Shown: one piece after another, positions 21,204 through 29,097 of the stretch
Numbering within the stretch: the first letter of the stretch is position 1
Layout of the letters: each line of letters starts with the position of its first letter
NCBI GenBank assembly: GCA_910579165.1
Contig: CAJTTF010000005.1
Coordinates: forward strand, 1-64,000
Reading direction: 5' to 3'
DNA: 64,000 bases
Source: an uncultured Atopobiaceae bacterium
GTDB taxonomy: Bacteria; Actinomycetota; Coriobacteriia; Coriobacteriales; Atopobiaceae
Made by a program: the position numbers and the translations under genes
The notes under the pieces: model-generated
The model's input: the letters and a program-made list of their open reading frames with translations, nothing else
Told to the model about the DNA's origin: nothing
The model's database searches: none

Positions 21204-22499
21204 ATGCTCACAAAAGCAATAAAAAACGCTTACCTGTCCATCCTCAAGGAGGAACTTGTTCCTGCTATGGGCTGCACCGAGCCTATCGCCGTTGCCTACG
21301 CTGCGGCGCGAGTGCGTGCCCTTTTAGGCGATGTACCTGATGAGATGGTCGCAGAGGTATCGGGCAATATCATCAAAAACGTCAAAAGCGTGGTTGTTCC
21401 CAATACCGGCGGTTTGCGCGGTCTTGAAGCGGCCATTGCAGCCGGGGCCATTGGCGGTGATGCCAGCAAGAAGCTGGAGGTTATAAGTGCGCTTCCCAAG
21501 AATCAAAAGGCAGTGATTAAGCGGTTTATTCATGAGGTCCCTATAAAAATTGTATGTGCAGACACACCGCATCTCCTTGACATAAAGATTACCGGCAAAA
21601 CAAACGGTACCGGAGCCAATAAGGGACACACTGCCACGGTGCGCATTGCCAATAACCACTCTAACATTGTGCTCGAAGAGCTGGATGGAAAGGTGCTTTT
21701 TGAGCAACCTCTTACCTTGAGTTCAGAAGACAACCTTACCGATAAGAGCGTGCTCAACGTGAAGGACATTCTTGCCTTTGTCAAAAAAGTCTCACTGGAA
21801 GAGCTAAAGCCGCTGGTAGGAGTACAAATTGCCTGCAACGTAGCGATTGCAAAAGAAGGCCTTGTAGGTGATTGGGGCGCAAATATTGGCAGCGTACTTC
21901 TCGCGGAGGGCAGTACCAATATAAGAAATATCATGAAGGCTTGGGCCGCAGCGGGAAGTGATGCGCGCATGAGCGGTTGCGAGTTACCCGTGGTCATCTT
22001 GTCGGGATCTGGCAATCAAGGCATTACGGCAAGCGTACCCGTGGTGAAACTTGCGGAAAGTCTGGGTGCAGACGAAGAACAAACTATGCGCGCCGTGGCG
22101 CTCAGCGATCTTATCGCCATTGAACAAAAGCGCGGGATTGGACGCCTTTCTGCCTATTGCGGTGCTGTGAGTGCCGGCGTGGGCGTAGGTGCAGCGGCCG
22201 CATACCTTCTGGACGGCAGCTACAAAGCCATAGCTCATAGCATTGTGAATGCGGTCGCTATTATCAGCGGTACTATCTGCGACGGCGCGAAGCCGTCGTG
22301 TGCAGCCAAGATTGCCGAGAGTATCGATGCGGGCGTTTTGGGTTGCGAGATGTGGCTCCACCATCAACAGTTCCTGGGTGGTGACGGTATTGTCACCAAG
22401 GGCGTGGATGAAACCATTGCAAATATTGGCATCCTTGCGCAAGAAGGCATGCAAGTCACGGACAAGAAGATTCTCGAAATTATGACCGAGCGCTGCTAG
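21204..22499 (+). CDS. L-cysteine desulfidase family protein (CyuA/YhaM-like, UPF0597)
   Basis: A 431-residue protein of the UPF0597/serine-dehydratase-alpha-like family. Members such as E. coli CyuA (YhaM) and archaeal cysteine desulfidase use a [4Fe-4S] cluster to break L-cysteine into pyruvate, ammonia and sulfide. Visible signs are the AMGCTEPIAVAYA motif (Cys24) near the N-terminus, VPNTGGLRGLEAA, LSGSGNQGI, and the C-terminal ICDGAKPSCAAK segment that should supply further cluster cysteines. GAGGAG precedes ATG 21204. It is followed by a REP-like element and a transporter. Family is clear; substrate (cysteine rather than serine) is inferred. Confidence 0.85.
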   Translation: MLTKAIKNAYLSILKEELVPAMGCTEPIAVAYAAARVRALLGDVPDEMVAEVSGNIIKNVKSVVVPNTGGLRGLEAAIAAGAIGGDASKKLEVISALPKNQKAVIKRFIHEVPIKIVCADTPHLLDIKITGKTNGTGANKGHTATVRIANNHSNIVLEELDGKVLFEQPLTLSSEDNLTDKSVLNVKDILAFVKKVSLEELKPLVGVQIACNVAIAKEGLVGDWGANIGSVLLAEGSTNIRNIMKAWAAAGSDARMSGCELPVVILSGSGNQGITASVPVVKLAESLGADEEQTMRAVALSDLIAIEQKRGIGRLSAYCGAVSAGVGVGAAAAYLLDGSYKAIAHSIVNAVAIISGTICDGAKPSCAAKIAESIDAGVLGCEMWLHHQQFLGGDGIVTKGVDETIANIGILAQEGMQVTDKKILEIMTERC

Positions 22500-22531
22500 G
22501 CACGACCTAAAAGAAGTTTGGATGCGGAATA

Positions 22532-22610
22532 GAGGAAAAGGGTAACGCGCGAACTTCAAACAGTTTGGGCTACGCCCAAATACTCGTTCGCTAGCTTTAC
22601 CCTTTTCCTC
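22532..22610 (-). repeat. REP-like structured element, solitary inverted copy
   Basis: Same element as at 14951-15269 but in the opposite orientation. The outer stem is 14 bp (GAGGAAAAGGGTAA with its complement), the middle stem GCGAAC/GTTCGC, the inner hairpin TTTGGGC-TAC-GCCCAAA. Both the middle and inner stems differ from the tandem copies by paired changes that keep the pairing. Confidence 0.85.
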
Positions 22611-22689
22611 CTCCCTACCAGCGAGCGCAACCCCCAGGGTTTCTCGGGAAGAATGCGCAAGGGCGCACCACCATACTAAAGGAGGTTTT

Positions 22690-24015
22690 ATGAAGGCTTT
22701 GCGACCATCGTATAAGGCAACGCTTCTCCTGATTTGCCTTCTCTTCTTAATGTGGGGTTTGGCAATGAACCTCATGAATTCTCTCAATACTTCTGTTGCC
22801 TACTATCTCAACCTTGACGGCACCAATGCTGCGCTGATGCAGCTCTTTTATTACCTTGCTTATGCCGCAGCGGCAATACCTGCCGCCCTCATCTCGCATC
22901 GGTTTGGATTTAAGGGCGGCATCATCAGCTCTCTCGCCATTTTTGCCATTGGTTGCCTTTTAGCAATTCCTGCTGCAAATACTGCAAGAACGTACACGAG
23001 CATTGGGTTTTGTATTTTCCTTCTTGCGCTTTTCGTGATGTCGCTAGGTTCAGCGGGCCTTGAGGCAAACTGCAATCCTTATGTGACGCGTTTGGGAGAT
23101 GCAAAAAGTGAGGCGGGGCGCATCAATCTGGCAAATGCTTTTAATGGGCTGGGTTCTATTTTGGGCCCCATCCTGTTGAGCTTCTTTGTGACCGCTGTTG
23201 CTTCTGACCCCTATCAAGCAACGCATGCCGCGGGACAATTCCTTGAAGACAAGCTGCAATTTTTAGGGAGCCTTAAGGTGATATACGGAGGCATGGCAGG
23301 GACACTCGTGCTTCTCGCTATCGTTTTCTTATGCATTAAACTGCCACACTTACCCTGCGAGATAGATGCAACCCCTGAAGAGCGCCGCGCGCGTACCTCC
23401 TTCATAGCGCCTTTCCGCCACCCGCATTACGTACTGGGAATATTTGCACTCTTCCTCTATTGCGGCATTCAGCTATCGGGGATGACTTTTGTAGGCTGGT
23501 TTGCACAAGAGGAAGTTGGCGTGAGCTTAGGGGCCTCCGCGTTTTTGGTAGGTATTAGTTCGCTTGCCCTTACTGCCGGACGTTTTGTAAGCGTGCTTCT
23601 TTTGCGACGCATGAGCGAGTATAAACTGCTCTCCGGGTTTATGTGCTGCGCTGCGCTCTTTTTTGCTCTGGCCTGTATTCTGGGACTTGCGGGCTTAGGA
23701 ATGATTGGCTTGACGTGCTATATCTGCGCCTTTTTCTTCTGTTCTGTAGCCTACGCAACCATCTTTTCCATAGCGCTGCGGGGACTTCATAAATCCGAGC
23801 TCAAAATTGCGGGCGCTCTTCTCGTTACCTGTATGTTGGGAGGCGGCGTCTTCACCGTCGTTCTCTCTGTGTTCGCATCTCTTACCAACTACGCCATTGT
23901 GCTGCTTGCATACGTCCCTGCCCTACTCTATATCTCATGGTATGCAAAGCGGGGATCAAAAATTGGCGTTGCTCAGGAAGACATTGACCCCGAACTTGTT
24001 GTCGATCCTCTCTAA
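22690..24015 (+). CDS. MFS sugar transporter, FucP-like (FHS family)
   Basis: A 441-residue polytopic membrane protein with about 12 hydrophobic segments. The region GSAGLEANCNPYVTRLGD and INLANAFNGLGSILGP is typical of the fucose/glucose/galactose:H+ symporter branch of the major facilitator superfamily. Consensus AAAGGAGG precedes ATG 22690. It follows the desulfidase gene by 190 bp, with a REP-like element between, so co-transcription is uncertain. The substrate cannot be told; L-fucose or another hexose is the usual case. Confidence 0.85.
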   Translation: MKALRPSYKATLLLICLLFLMWGLAMNLMNSLNTSVAYYLNLDGTNAALMQLFYYLAYAAAAIPAALISHRFGFKGGIISSLAIFAIGCLLAIPAANTARTYTSIGFCIFLLALFVMSLGSAGLEANCNPYVTRLGDAKSEAGRINLANAFNGLGSILGPILLSFFVTAVASDPYQATHAAGQFLEDKLQFLGSLKVIYGGMAGTLVLLAIVFLCIKLPHLPCEIDATPEERRARTSFIAPFRHPHYVLGIFALFLYCGIQLSGMTFVGWFAQEEVGVSLGASAFLVGISSLALTAGRFVSVLLLRRMSEYKLLSGFMCCAALFFALACILGLAGLGMIGLTCYICAFFFCSVAYATIFSIALRGLHKSELKIAGALLVTCMLGGGVFTVVLSVFASLTNYAIVLLAYVPALLYISWYAKRGSKIGVAQEDIDPELVVDPL

Positions 24016-24167
24016 GCGAGAAGGGCGCGGAGTCTTGCTGGGGGAAGCCAAGAATGAGAAATGGGACAAGACGCAGTAAGCTCTCTGCCTCCTTCTTCCA
24101 ATGTATTTTCTGAAAATTTTCATTGACAGCGTGGAGTGAAACGGTCATCATGAGTCTCCCCAATAAC

Positions 24168-24181
24168 CGAACATATGTTCT
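24168..24181. promoter_or_regulatory. LexA (SOS) box upstream of dinB
   Basis: CGAACATATGTTCT, with a perfect GAACATATGTTC palindrome, matches the CGAAC-N4-GTTCG LexA site of Gram-positive bacteria and actinobacteria. It abuts a TACTAT (24181-24186) that could be the -10, 54 bp before the dinB ATG, so bound LexA would block transcription. Confidence 0.8.
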
Positions 24182-24234
24182 ACTATGGCACCCAGCTAAG
24201 AACACGGAGTCTTATTTACAGTTTGGAGATACTA

Positions 24235-25629
24235 ATGCGCGACCGAGCAATCTTGCATATTGATATGAATGCCTTTTACGCAAGCGTTGCGCAACACCGC
24301 GATCCTGCTCTCCGCCGCAAAGCTATTGCAGTAGCTGGGGATCCAAAACGGCGCAACGGTATCATTCTAGCTAAATCGCGCGAGGCAAAAGCAGCTGGTG
24401 TCAAGACGGGAGAGGCCATTTGGCAGGCGCAGCAAAAGTGTCCTCAGCTCATCATTGTGCCGCCTGACTACCAAGCCTACAAGCGATATTCCAAGCTGGC
24501 ACGAATGCTCTATTACGAATACACCAATCAGGTGGAGCCTTTTGGTCTGGACGAATCTTGGATTGATGTGACGGGGTCGCTTCATTTGTTTGGTGGCACG
24601 CAACCTTATAGGGAGACCCACCAGACTGGCGCGCCGCCCTATAGGCAGACCCACCAGACTGGAGCTTCAGCTTATACGCACCCACTAGAAACCAAAGCAT
24701 CAACACGCTCTCTTGAAAGCGCCTATAGGGTTGCGCAGGAAATTTCTGAACGCATCAAGGCTGAGCTTGGCCTCACCGTTTCCATAGGCGTCTCCTGGAA
24801 CAAGGTTTTTGCCAAGCTGGGCAGCGACACGGATTCAGGCGATGGCATCCTCTGCATCACGCGCGACAATTACCGCCAACTTGCCTGGCCCATGCCAGCC
24901 GCCAGCATGATCTACATAGGACCTGTCACGGCGCGCAAACTTGCGGCAAATGGCTTCTATACCATTGGTGATGTTGCGCACGCTAGCGACACTTTCCTCC
25001 AAACGCGCTTTGGAAAAATTGGCTTTATGCTGCGTTCTTTTGCGCGCGGAGAGGACCGCAGCCAGGTCCGCGTGATGGACCCCGCCAAGGCAGACGTTGA
25101 CTACGTTATTAAAGGCATTGGCAACGGCCTTACTGCTCCGCACGATCTTGTCACCGAGAAAGACGTAGAAGCGCTGGTGTGGCTGCTTTCTGAATCTGTT
25201 GGACAACGCCTCCGAGAAGCCCACTTTAGATGCAGAACCGTCTCTGTAGCCGCGCGCCGCGCGGGCGATCTCTCGGGGTATTCTCGGCAAACAACACTAA
25301 GCCAGCCAACGTGTCTTACGCGTGACATTGCGCGACTGGCGATGGGCCTTTTGCGTGCGAATCAGCCCTTTGACCGCGCGCATGCGCTGCGCGCAATTCA
25401 TGTGCGGGCAACAAATTTGGCGGCGTTGGAAGGTCCGCGGCAGCTCGATTTGTTTGGCGAGGAGCAGGCAACGTGGCGCCAGGAGCGCTTGGATTTAGCA
25501 ATTGATGAGTTGCGTCGGCGCTTTGGCAATAACTGCGTACGGCGTGTGGTTGAGCTCAGCGACGAAGCGATGCGGCAGGTAGATATTAAGCGCGACAACA
25601 CAGTGCATCCCATTGGATTCTTGCGGTGA
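24235..25629 (+). CDS. dinB: Y-family DNA polymerase (Pol IV/UmuC-like)
   Basis: A translesion polymerase of 464 residues that copies past damaged bases at stalled forks. Metal-binding Asp10 is in ILHIDMNAFYASV, and Asp106-Glu107 are in FGLDESWIDVTGS. The helix-hairpin-helix (IYIGPVTARKLAANGFYTIGDV) and little-finger domains follow. I start at ATG 24235 (GGAG 7 bases upstream) rather than an in-frame ATG at 24175 that lies in the LexA box. Residues 124-146 are two 11-residue repeats (PYRxTHQTGAx) coded by a 33-bp duplication, set between the palm motif and the next helix. It is followed by a coupled small gene, and the LexA box implies SOS induction. Confidence 0.93.
   Translation: MRDRAILHIDMNAFYASVAQHRDPALRRKAIAVAGDPKRRNGIILAKSREAKAAGVKTGEAIWQAQQKCPQLIIVPPDYQAYKRYSKLARMLYYEYTNQVEPFGLDESWIDVTGSLHLFGGTQPYRETHQTGAPPYRQTHQTGASAYTHPLETKASTRSLESAYRVAQEISERIKAELGLTVSIGVSWNKVFAKLGSDTDSGDGILCITRDNYRQLAWPMPAASMIYIGPVTARKLAANGFYTIGDVAHASDTFLQTRFGKIGFMLRSFARGEDRSQVRVMDPAKADVDYVIKGIGNGLTAPHDLVTEKDVEALVWLLSESVGQRLREAHFRCRTVSVAARRAGDLSGYSRQTTLSQPTCLTRDIARLAMGLLRANQPFDRAHALRAIHVRATNLAALEGPRQLDLFGEEQATWRQERLDLAIDELRRRFGNNCVRRVVELSDEAMRQVDIKRDNTVHPIGFLR
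24605..24670. repeat. 33-bp in-frame duplication inside dinB
   Basis: Two 33-bp units differing at about six bases, coding PYRETHQTGAP and PYRQTHQTGAS. Flanking residues to about 158 are also low-complexity, so the insert is about 40 residues. Confidence 0.85.
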
Positions 25630-25640
25630 GGATTATTGTC

Positions 25641-25913
25641 ATGAAGGGGATTTCAAATAGGGTGAAGCGGTATGTCTCGGTGGTGGCGCGCATGGATGAG
25701 GATGGGCGCGTGCGGCCACTTTCGGTGCAGTGGTACAACGGCGAGACCTATGCCATTGATGAGGTGCGCTCTGTGCGGCGCTCCGCAGCACGGCGGGTGG
25801 GTGGCGACGGCATCTGTTACACCGTACGTATTGGACGCACTATTACATCGCTTTACTACGAGAACCCCCGCTGGTTTGTCGAGGAGATTGCAAACGAGGG
25901 GCGCGCGATCTAG
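25641..25913 (+). CDS. Small protein downstream of dinB, unknown function
   Basis: 90 residues from ATG 25641 (GAGG about 9 bases upstream). A GTG at 25626 overlaps the dinB stop as GTGA and would add five residues. The product is a basic beta-rich protein (RYVSVVARMDEDGRV, LSVQWYNGETYAIDEV, YTVRIGRTITSLYYE). It recalls the small DUF6504-like proteins coded beside Y-family polymerases (ImuB) in actinobacteria, but that match is from memory and tentative. The overlap with dinB puts it under the same LexA box, so a role in the damage response is a reasonable guess. Its 3' end has been partly duplicated downstream. Confidence 0.75.
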   Translation: MKGISNRVKRYVSVVARMDEDGRVRPLSVQWYNGETYAIDEVRSVRRSAARRVGGDGICYTVRIGRTITSLYYENPRWFVEEIANEGRAI

Positions 25914-26050
25914 CTTATTGAGAAGGTTGCAGACGAGGTGGTCATCCATCGTTCGTTCATAAGACTGCAAGCGAGGGGCGCAAGTTATAAGCTTATTGAG
26001 GAAGTTCCAGACCAGGAGCGCGAGCTGCAAACGGTTTCGTAAATTCCTTT
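25914..26050. repeat. Degenerate duplications of the preceding gene's 3' end
   Basis: The coding segment around GAGGAGATTGCAAACGAGG (25885-25903), ending in CTAGCTTATT, recurs downstream as diverged copies (GAGAAGGTTGCAGACGAGG at 25920, AAGACTGCAAGCGAGG near 25963, GAGGAAGTTCCAGACCAGG near 25998). No gene is present. Confidence 0.65.
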
Positions 26051-26479
26051 TTAGTGCTCGCCGAATTGGCGGTTGGCGTCCAGGAGCAGGTCGCACCACT
26101 GCATCTTCTGCTCAAAATACACACGACGTGAATCTTGCTTGGGGAGCTTATTAAGTTCTACTTCCGCGTCCTGTTTGGTTTGATTCACTACATCAGGATA
26201 GATGTCGTTAACGTTGCGAGCGTGGTCGGCAAGGACGATGACCTCGTCTTCCGTAATCTCTGCGTAGCCCCCAAATATGGCAATGCGCGTAGTGGTGTTG
26301 CCATCATCATCAGGCTCGTGTTCAATGCGACAAATGCCTTTACCTAGCGCGCATATCTCTTTAGCGTGACCCGGAAGTACGCCAATCTCTCCCGTGCGAG
26401 CCACAAAGGTTATAGCAGTAGCATCACCTTGGTGAAGCAACTTATCCGGTCTTACTATTTGGTAGCCTAACGTATGCAT
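26051..26479 (-). CDS. atpC: ATP synthase epsilon subunit
   Basis: Epsilon subunit of F1, which couples the rotor to catalysis and can inhibit ATP hydrolysis. The N-terminal beta sandwich is recognisable (YQIVRPDKLLHQGDATAITF, then GEIGVLPGHAKEI and FGGYAEITEDEVIVLAD). A helical C-terminal part follows; 142 residues is normal. It is the last gene of the atp operon but is separated from atpD by 158 bp, which is unusually wide. AAAGGAAA is the likely ribosome binding site. Confidence 0.93.
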   Translation of the reverse strand: MHTLGYQIVRPDKLLHQGDATAITFVARTGEIGVLPGHAKEICALGKGICRIEHEPDDDGNTTTRIAIFGGYAEITEDEVIVLADHARNVNDIYPDVVNQTKQDAEVELNKLPKQDSRRVYFEQKMQWCDLLLDANRQFGEH

Positions 26480-26637
26480 ACGAAAATTTCATTTCCTTTA
26501 GGACACTAACTTGTCATCCACGCTCTGAATTACTGAGCGCCTTACCTTCAGTCTTGCTATCTCTATCTCGTCTAAGCAGTCGCAATGCTTAAAGCACCAT
26601 CCATCAGCTACGCTGCGCAACGCGTGCGCTGTAAGCA

Positions 26638-28119
26638 CTACTTGTTTGTCTTGAGTTTCTCGGCACGCTTTTTAACGTCCTCAATGGTGCTTGCAAAGCG
26701 GAAGCATTGCTCGGGAATGTCGTCAACCTCGCCGTCCACAATGGCAGCAAACGAACGAACCGTGTCTTCAACCTTAACGTAGACGCCGGGGTTGCCCGTG
26801 AACTGCTCGGCAACGTGGAACGATTGCGAGAGGAACTGCTGAATCTTGCGCGCGCGCATAACGGTGTTGCGCTGCTCGTCAGAGAGCTCGTCCATACCCA
26901 GAATGGCAATGATATCCTGCAAGTCTGAATAGGCCTGGAGCGCTTCTTGAACGGCCATGGCCACACGATAATGCTCCTTGCCAACCACTGTGGCATCCAA
27001 CGCATCCGATGAAGACGCCAACGGGTCAATTGCCGGATAGATACCAAGATCTGAAATGGCACGCGACAAAACGGTGGTGGCATCCAAGTGCGTAAAGGTT
27101 GTTGCAGGCGCAGGGTCCGTGAGGTCGTCCGCGGGAACGTAGACGGCTTGAACGGACGTGATGGAGCCCTCCTTGGTGGAGGCAATGCGCTCCTGCAAAT
27201 CACCCATCTCCGTGGCAAGCGTGGGCTGGTATCCTACGGCAGACGGCATGCGGCCCAGCAGGGCGGATACCTCAGAGCCGGCTTGCGAAAAACGGAAGAT
27301 ATTATCGATAAAGAGGAGCACGTCCTGGCCCTGATCGCGGAAGTACTCAGCCTCCGTAAGGCCAGCAAGCGCTACGCGCAAACGCGCTCCTGGCGGCTCG
27401 TTCATCTGGCCGTATACCAGACAGGTTTTCTTAATAACGCCAGACTCTGTCATCTCCAGATAGAGGTCGGTACCCTCGCGGGTGCGCTCGCCCACGCCGG
27501 TGAAGACAGACGTACCGCCGTGCTCAAGTGCGAGGTTGTTGATGAGCTCTTGAATGAGAACCGTCTTGCCCACGCCAGCTCCGCCAAAAAGACCGGTCTT
27601 ACCGCCGCGGATATAGGGTTCGAGAAGATCAATGGCTTTGATACCCGTCTCAAAAATCTCTACGTTGGTAGTGAGATCGTCAAAAGCGGGTGCGGGATGA
27701 TGAATGGGATAGTACTTAACGTCCTTGGGCATAGGTTTGCCATCTACGGGCTCGCCCAGTACGTTCCATACGCGACCCATGGTGTCCATGCCAACCGGCA
27801 TTTCCATGGGCTTTCCTGTGTCGACCGCACGAAGGCCGCGTTGCATACCATCGGTAGAGCTCATGGCAACCGTACGCACCACGCCGCCCGGTAACTGTGA
27901 TTCCACTTCCAGTACTACGTGAATAGGACCAAAGGGCGTCTTGGCGTCAACATGCAAGGCGTTATAGATGGCGGGCATGTAGCCTTCAAATTGCACATCC
28001 ACAACAGGGCCCACAATACGCACGACGGTGCCCACGTGTTGCCCTGCTGCGGCATGCTCTTGTGTCTGTTCTTGCACGTGCGCTTTTGCCGCTTCTTTTG
28101 ACTTCGTTTCTGTGGCCAT
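26638..28119 (-). CDS. atpD: ATP synthase beta subunit
   Basis: Catalytic subunit of F1. Walker A is GGAGVGKTVLIQEL, Walker B VLLFIDNIFRF, and the catalytic Glu lies in GERTREG. The signature PSAVGYQPTLATEMG is present. 493 residues; the first 27 (Lys/Gln/Glu/Ala-rich) are an extra tail compared with the usual 465-470. Its ATG overlaps the atpG stop as TAATG, so translation is coupled. Confidence 0.97.
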   Translation of the reverse strand: MATETKSKEAAKAHVQEQTQEHAAAGQHVGTVVRIVGPVVDVQFEGYMPAIYNALHVDAKTPFGPIHVVLEVESQLPGGVVRTVAMSSTDGMQRGLRAVDTGKPMEMPVGMDTMGRVWNVLGEPVDGKPMPKDVKYYPIHHPAPAFDDLTTNVEIFETGIKAIDLLEPYIRGGKTGLFGGAGVGKTVLIQELINNLALEHGGTSVFTGVGERTREGTDLYLEMTESGVIKKTCLVYGQMNEPPGARLRVALAGLTEAEYFRDQGQDVLLFIDNIFRFSQAGSEVSALLGRMPSAVGYQPTLATEMGDLQERIASTKEGSITSVQAVYVPADDLTDPAPATTFTHLDATTVLSRAISDLGIYPAIDPLASSSDALDATVVGKEHYRVAMAVQEALQAYSDLQDIIAILGMDELSDEQRNTVMRARKIQQFLSQSFHVAEQFTGNPGVYVKVEDTVRSFAAIVDGEVDDIPEQCFRFASTIEDVKKRAEKLKTNK

Positions 28120-29051
28120 TACATCTCCTCTAGAGCCGCCGCTCCACCTACGATTTCATTAAGCTCAGTGGTAATGGAGGACTGGCGGATTCGGTTGTAT
28201 TGACGTGAAAGGGTTTGAATAATTTCTGTCGCATTTTCTGTAGCGGCCTGCATGGCGCGGCGGCGAGCCCCGTGCTCTGCAGCGGCCGAATCAATCAACG
28301 CGTGATATATAACGGTTCTAATATAGGCCGGAATCAAAAATCCCAACACCTCGCGCGCAGACGGTTCGAATTCAAAATCCAGCACTTGGTTCGCGTCAAC
28401 GGACGATTGATCGTGCACCGAGGAAGACGCTTCCTTAGAACGTGGGTCGTTTGGTAGACGCAAATTTTTAGGTGCCACCGGGAGCAAAACCTCATGAGTA
28501 AGGGTCTGTTCAACACGGCTTTTTGCGTGCTGATAAAACATTTCCACGCGATCAAGGTGGTGCGAAGTGAAAGCATCCATAAGGTACGAAGAAATCTGAT
28601 TGGCTTCCACTAGCGTAGGATCGGCAGAGATGCCTTCAAACGACAGAATGGGTTTTCTCTTCCTCGCGAGAAAGAACTCGGTTGGTTTTTTTCCCGCTGT
28701 AATCACTTCTGTCTTGATGCCTTGGCGCTCAAACTCTGCAAGGCGCTTGGCTGCCGCACGCTCCACTTGTACGTTGAATCCTCCCGCAAGTCCGCGATCT
28801 GAAGCAACCACAATGACAAGTGCGGTTTCAATCTTCTCGGGGTCATAGAGGAGCGGCACGTTCTCTCCGGTGCTTGCGGCGGAAACGTTGGCGAGCATGG
28901 AAGTCATCGCATTTTTATAAGGAGCAGCTTCCATGGCACGCGTAAGGGCGCGCATGATTTTGGTGGTAGAAACCATCTCCATCGTGTGCGTGATTTGCTT
29001 CGTGGAAGAAACCGAACGAATACGACGCTTTATGTCCCGCAGATTGGCCAT
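28119..29051 (-). CDS. atpG: ATP synthase gamma subunit
   Basis: Central rotor shaft of F1. N-terminal helix MANLRDIKRRIRSVSSTKQITHTMEMV and C-terminal helix ending RQSSITTELNEIVGGAAALEEM are the coiled-coil parts that turn inside the alpha/beta ring. 310 residues against the usual 285-300. The extra lies around residues 200-225, a Ser/Asp-rich insert (RSKEASSSVHDQSS). Confidence 0.95.
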   Translation of the reverse strand: MANLRDIKRRIRSVSSTKQITHTMEMVSTTKIMRALTRAMEAAPYKNAMTSMLANVSAASTGENVPLLYDPEKIETALVIVVASDRGLAGGFNVQVERAAAKRLAEFERQGIKTEVITAGKKPTEFFLARKRKPILSFEGISADPTLVEANQISSYLMDAFTSHHLDRVEMFYQHAKSRVEQTLTHEVLLPVAPKNLRLPNDPRSKEASSSVHDQSSVDANQVLDFEFEPSAREVLGFLIPAYIRTVIYHALIDSAAAEHGARRRAMQAATENATEIIQTLSRQYNRIRQSSITTELNEIVGGAAALEEM

Positions 29052-29097
29052 TTCAATATCTCAAGTAATCAGACGTTAATCAGCATGTCATGAGCAA

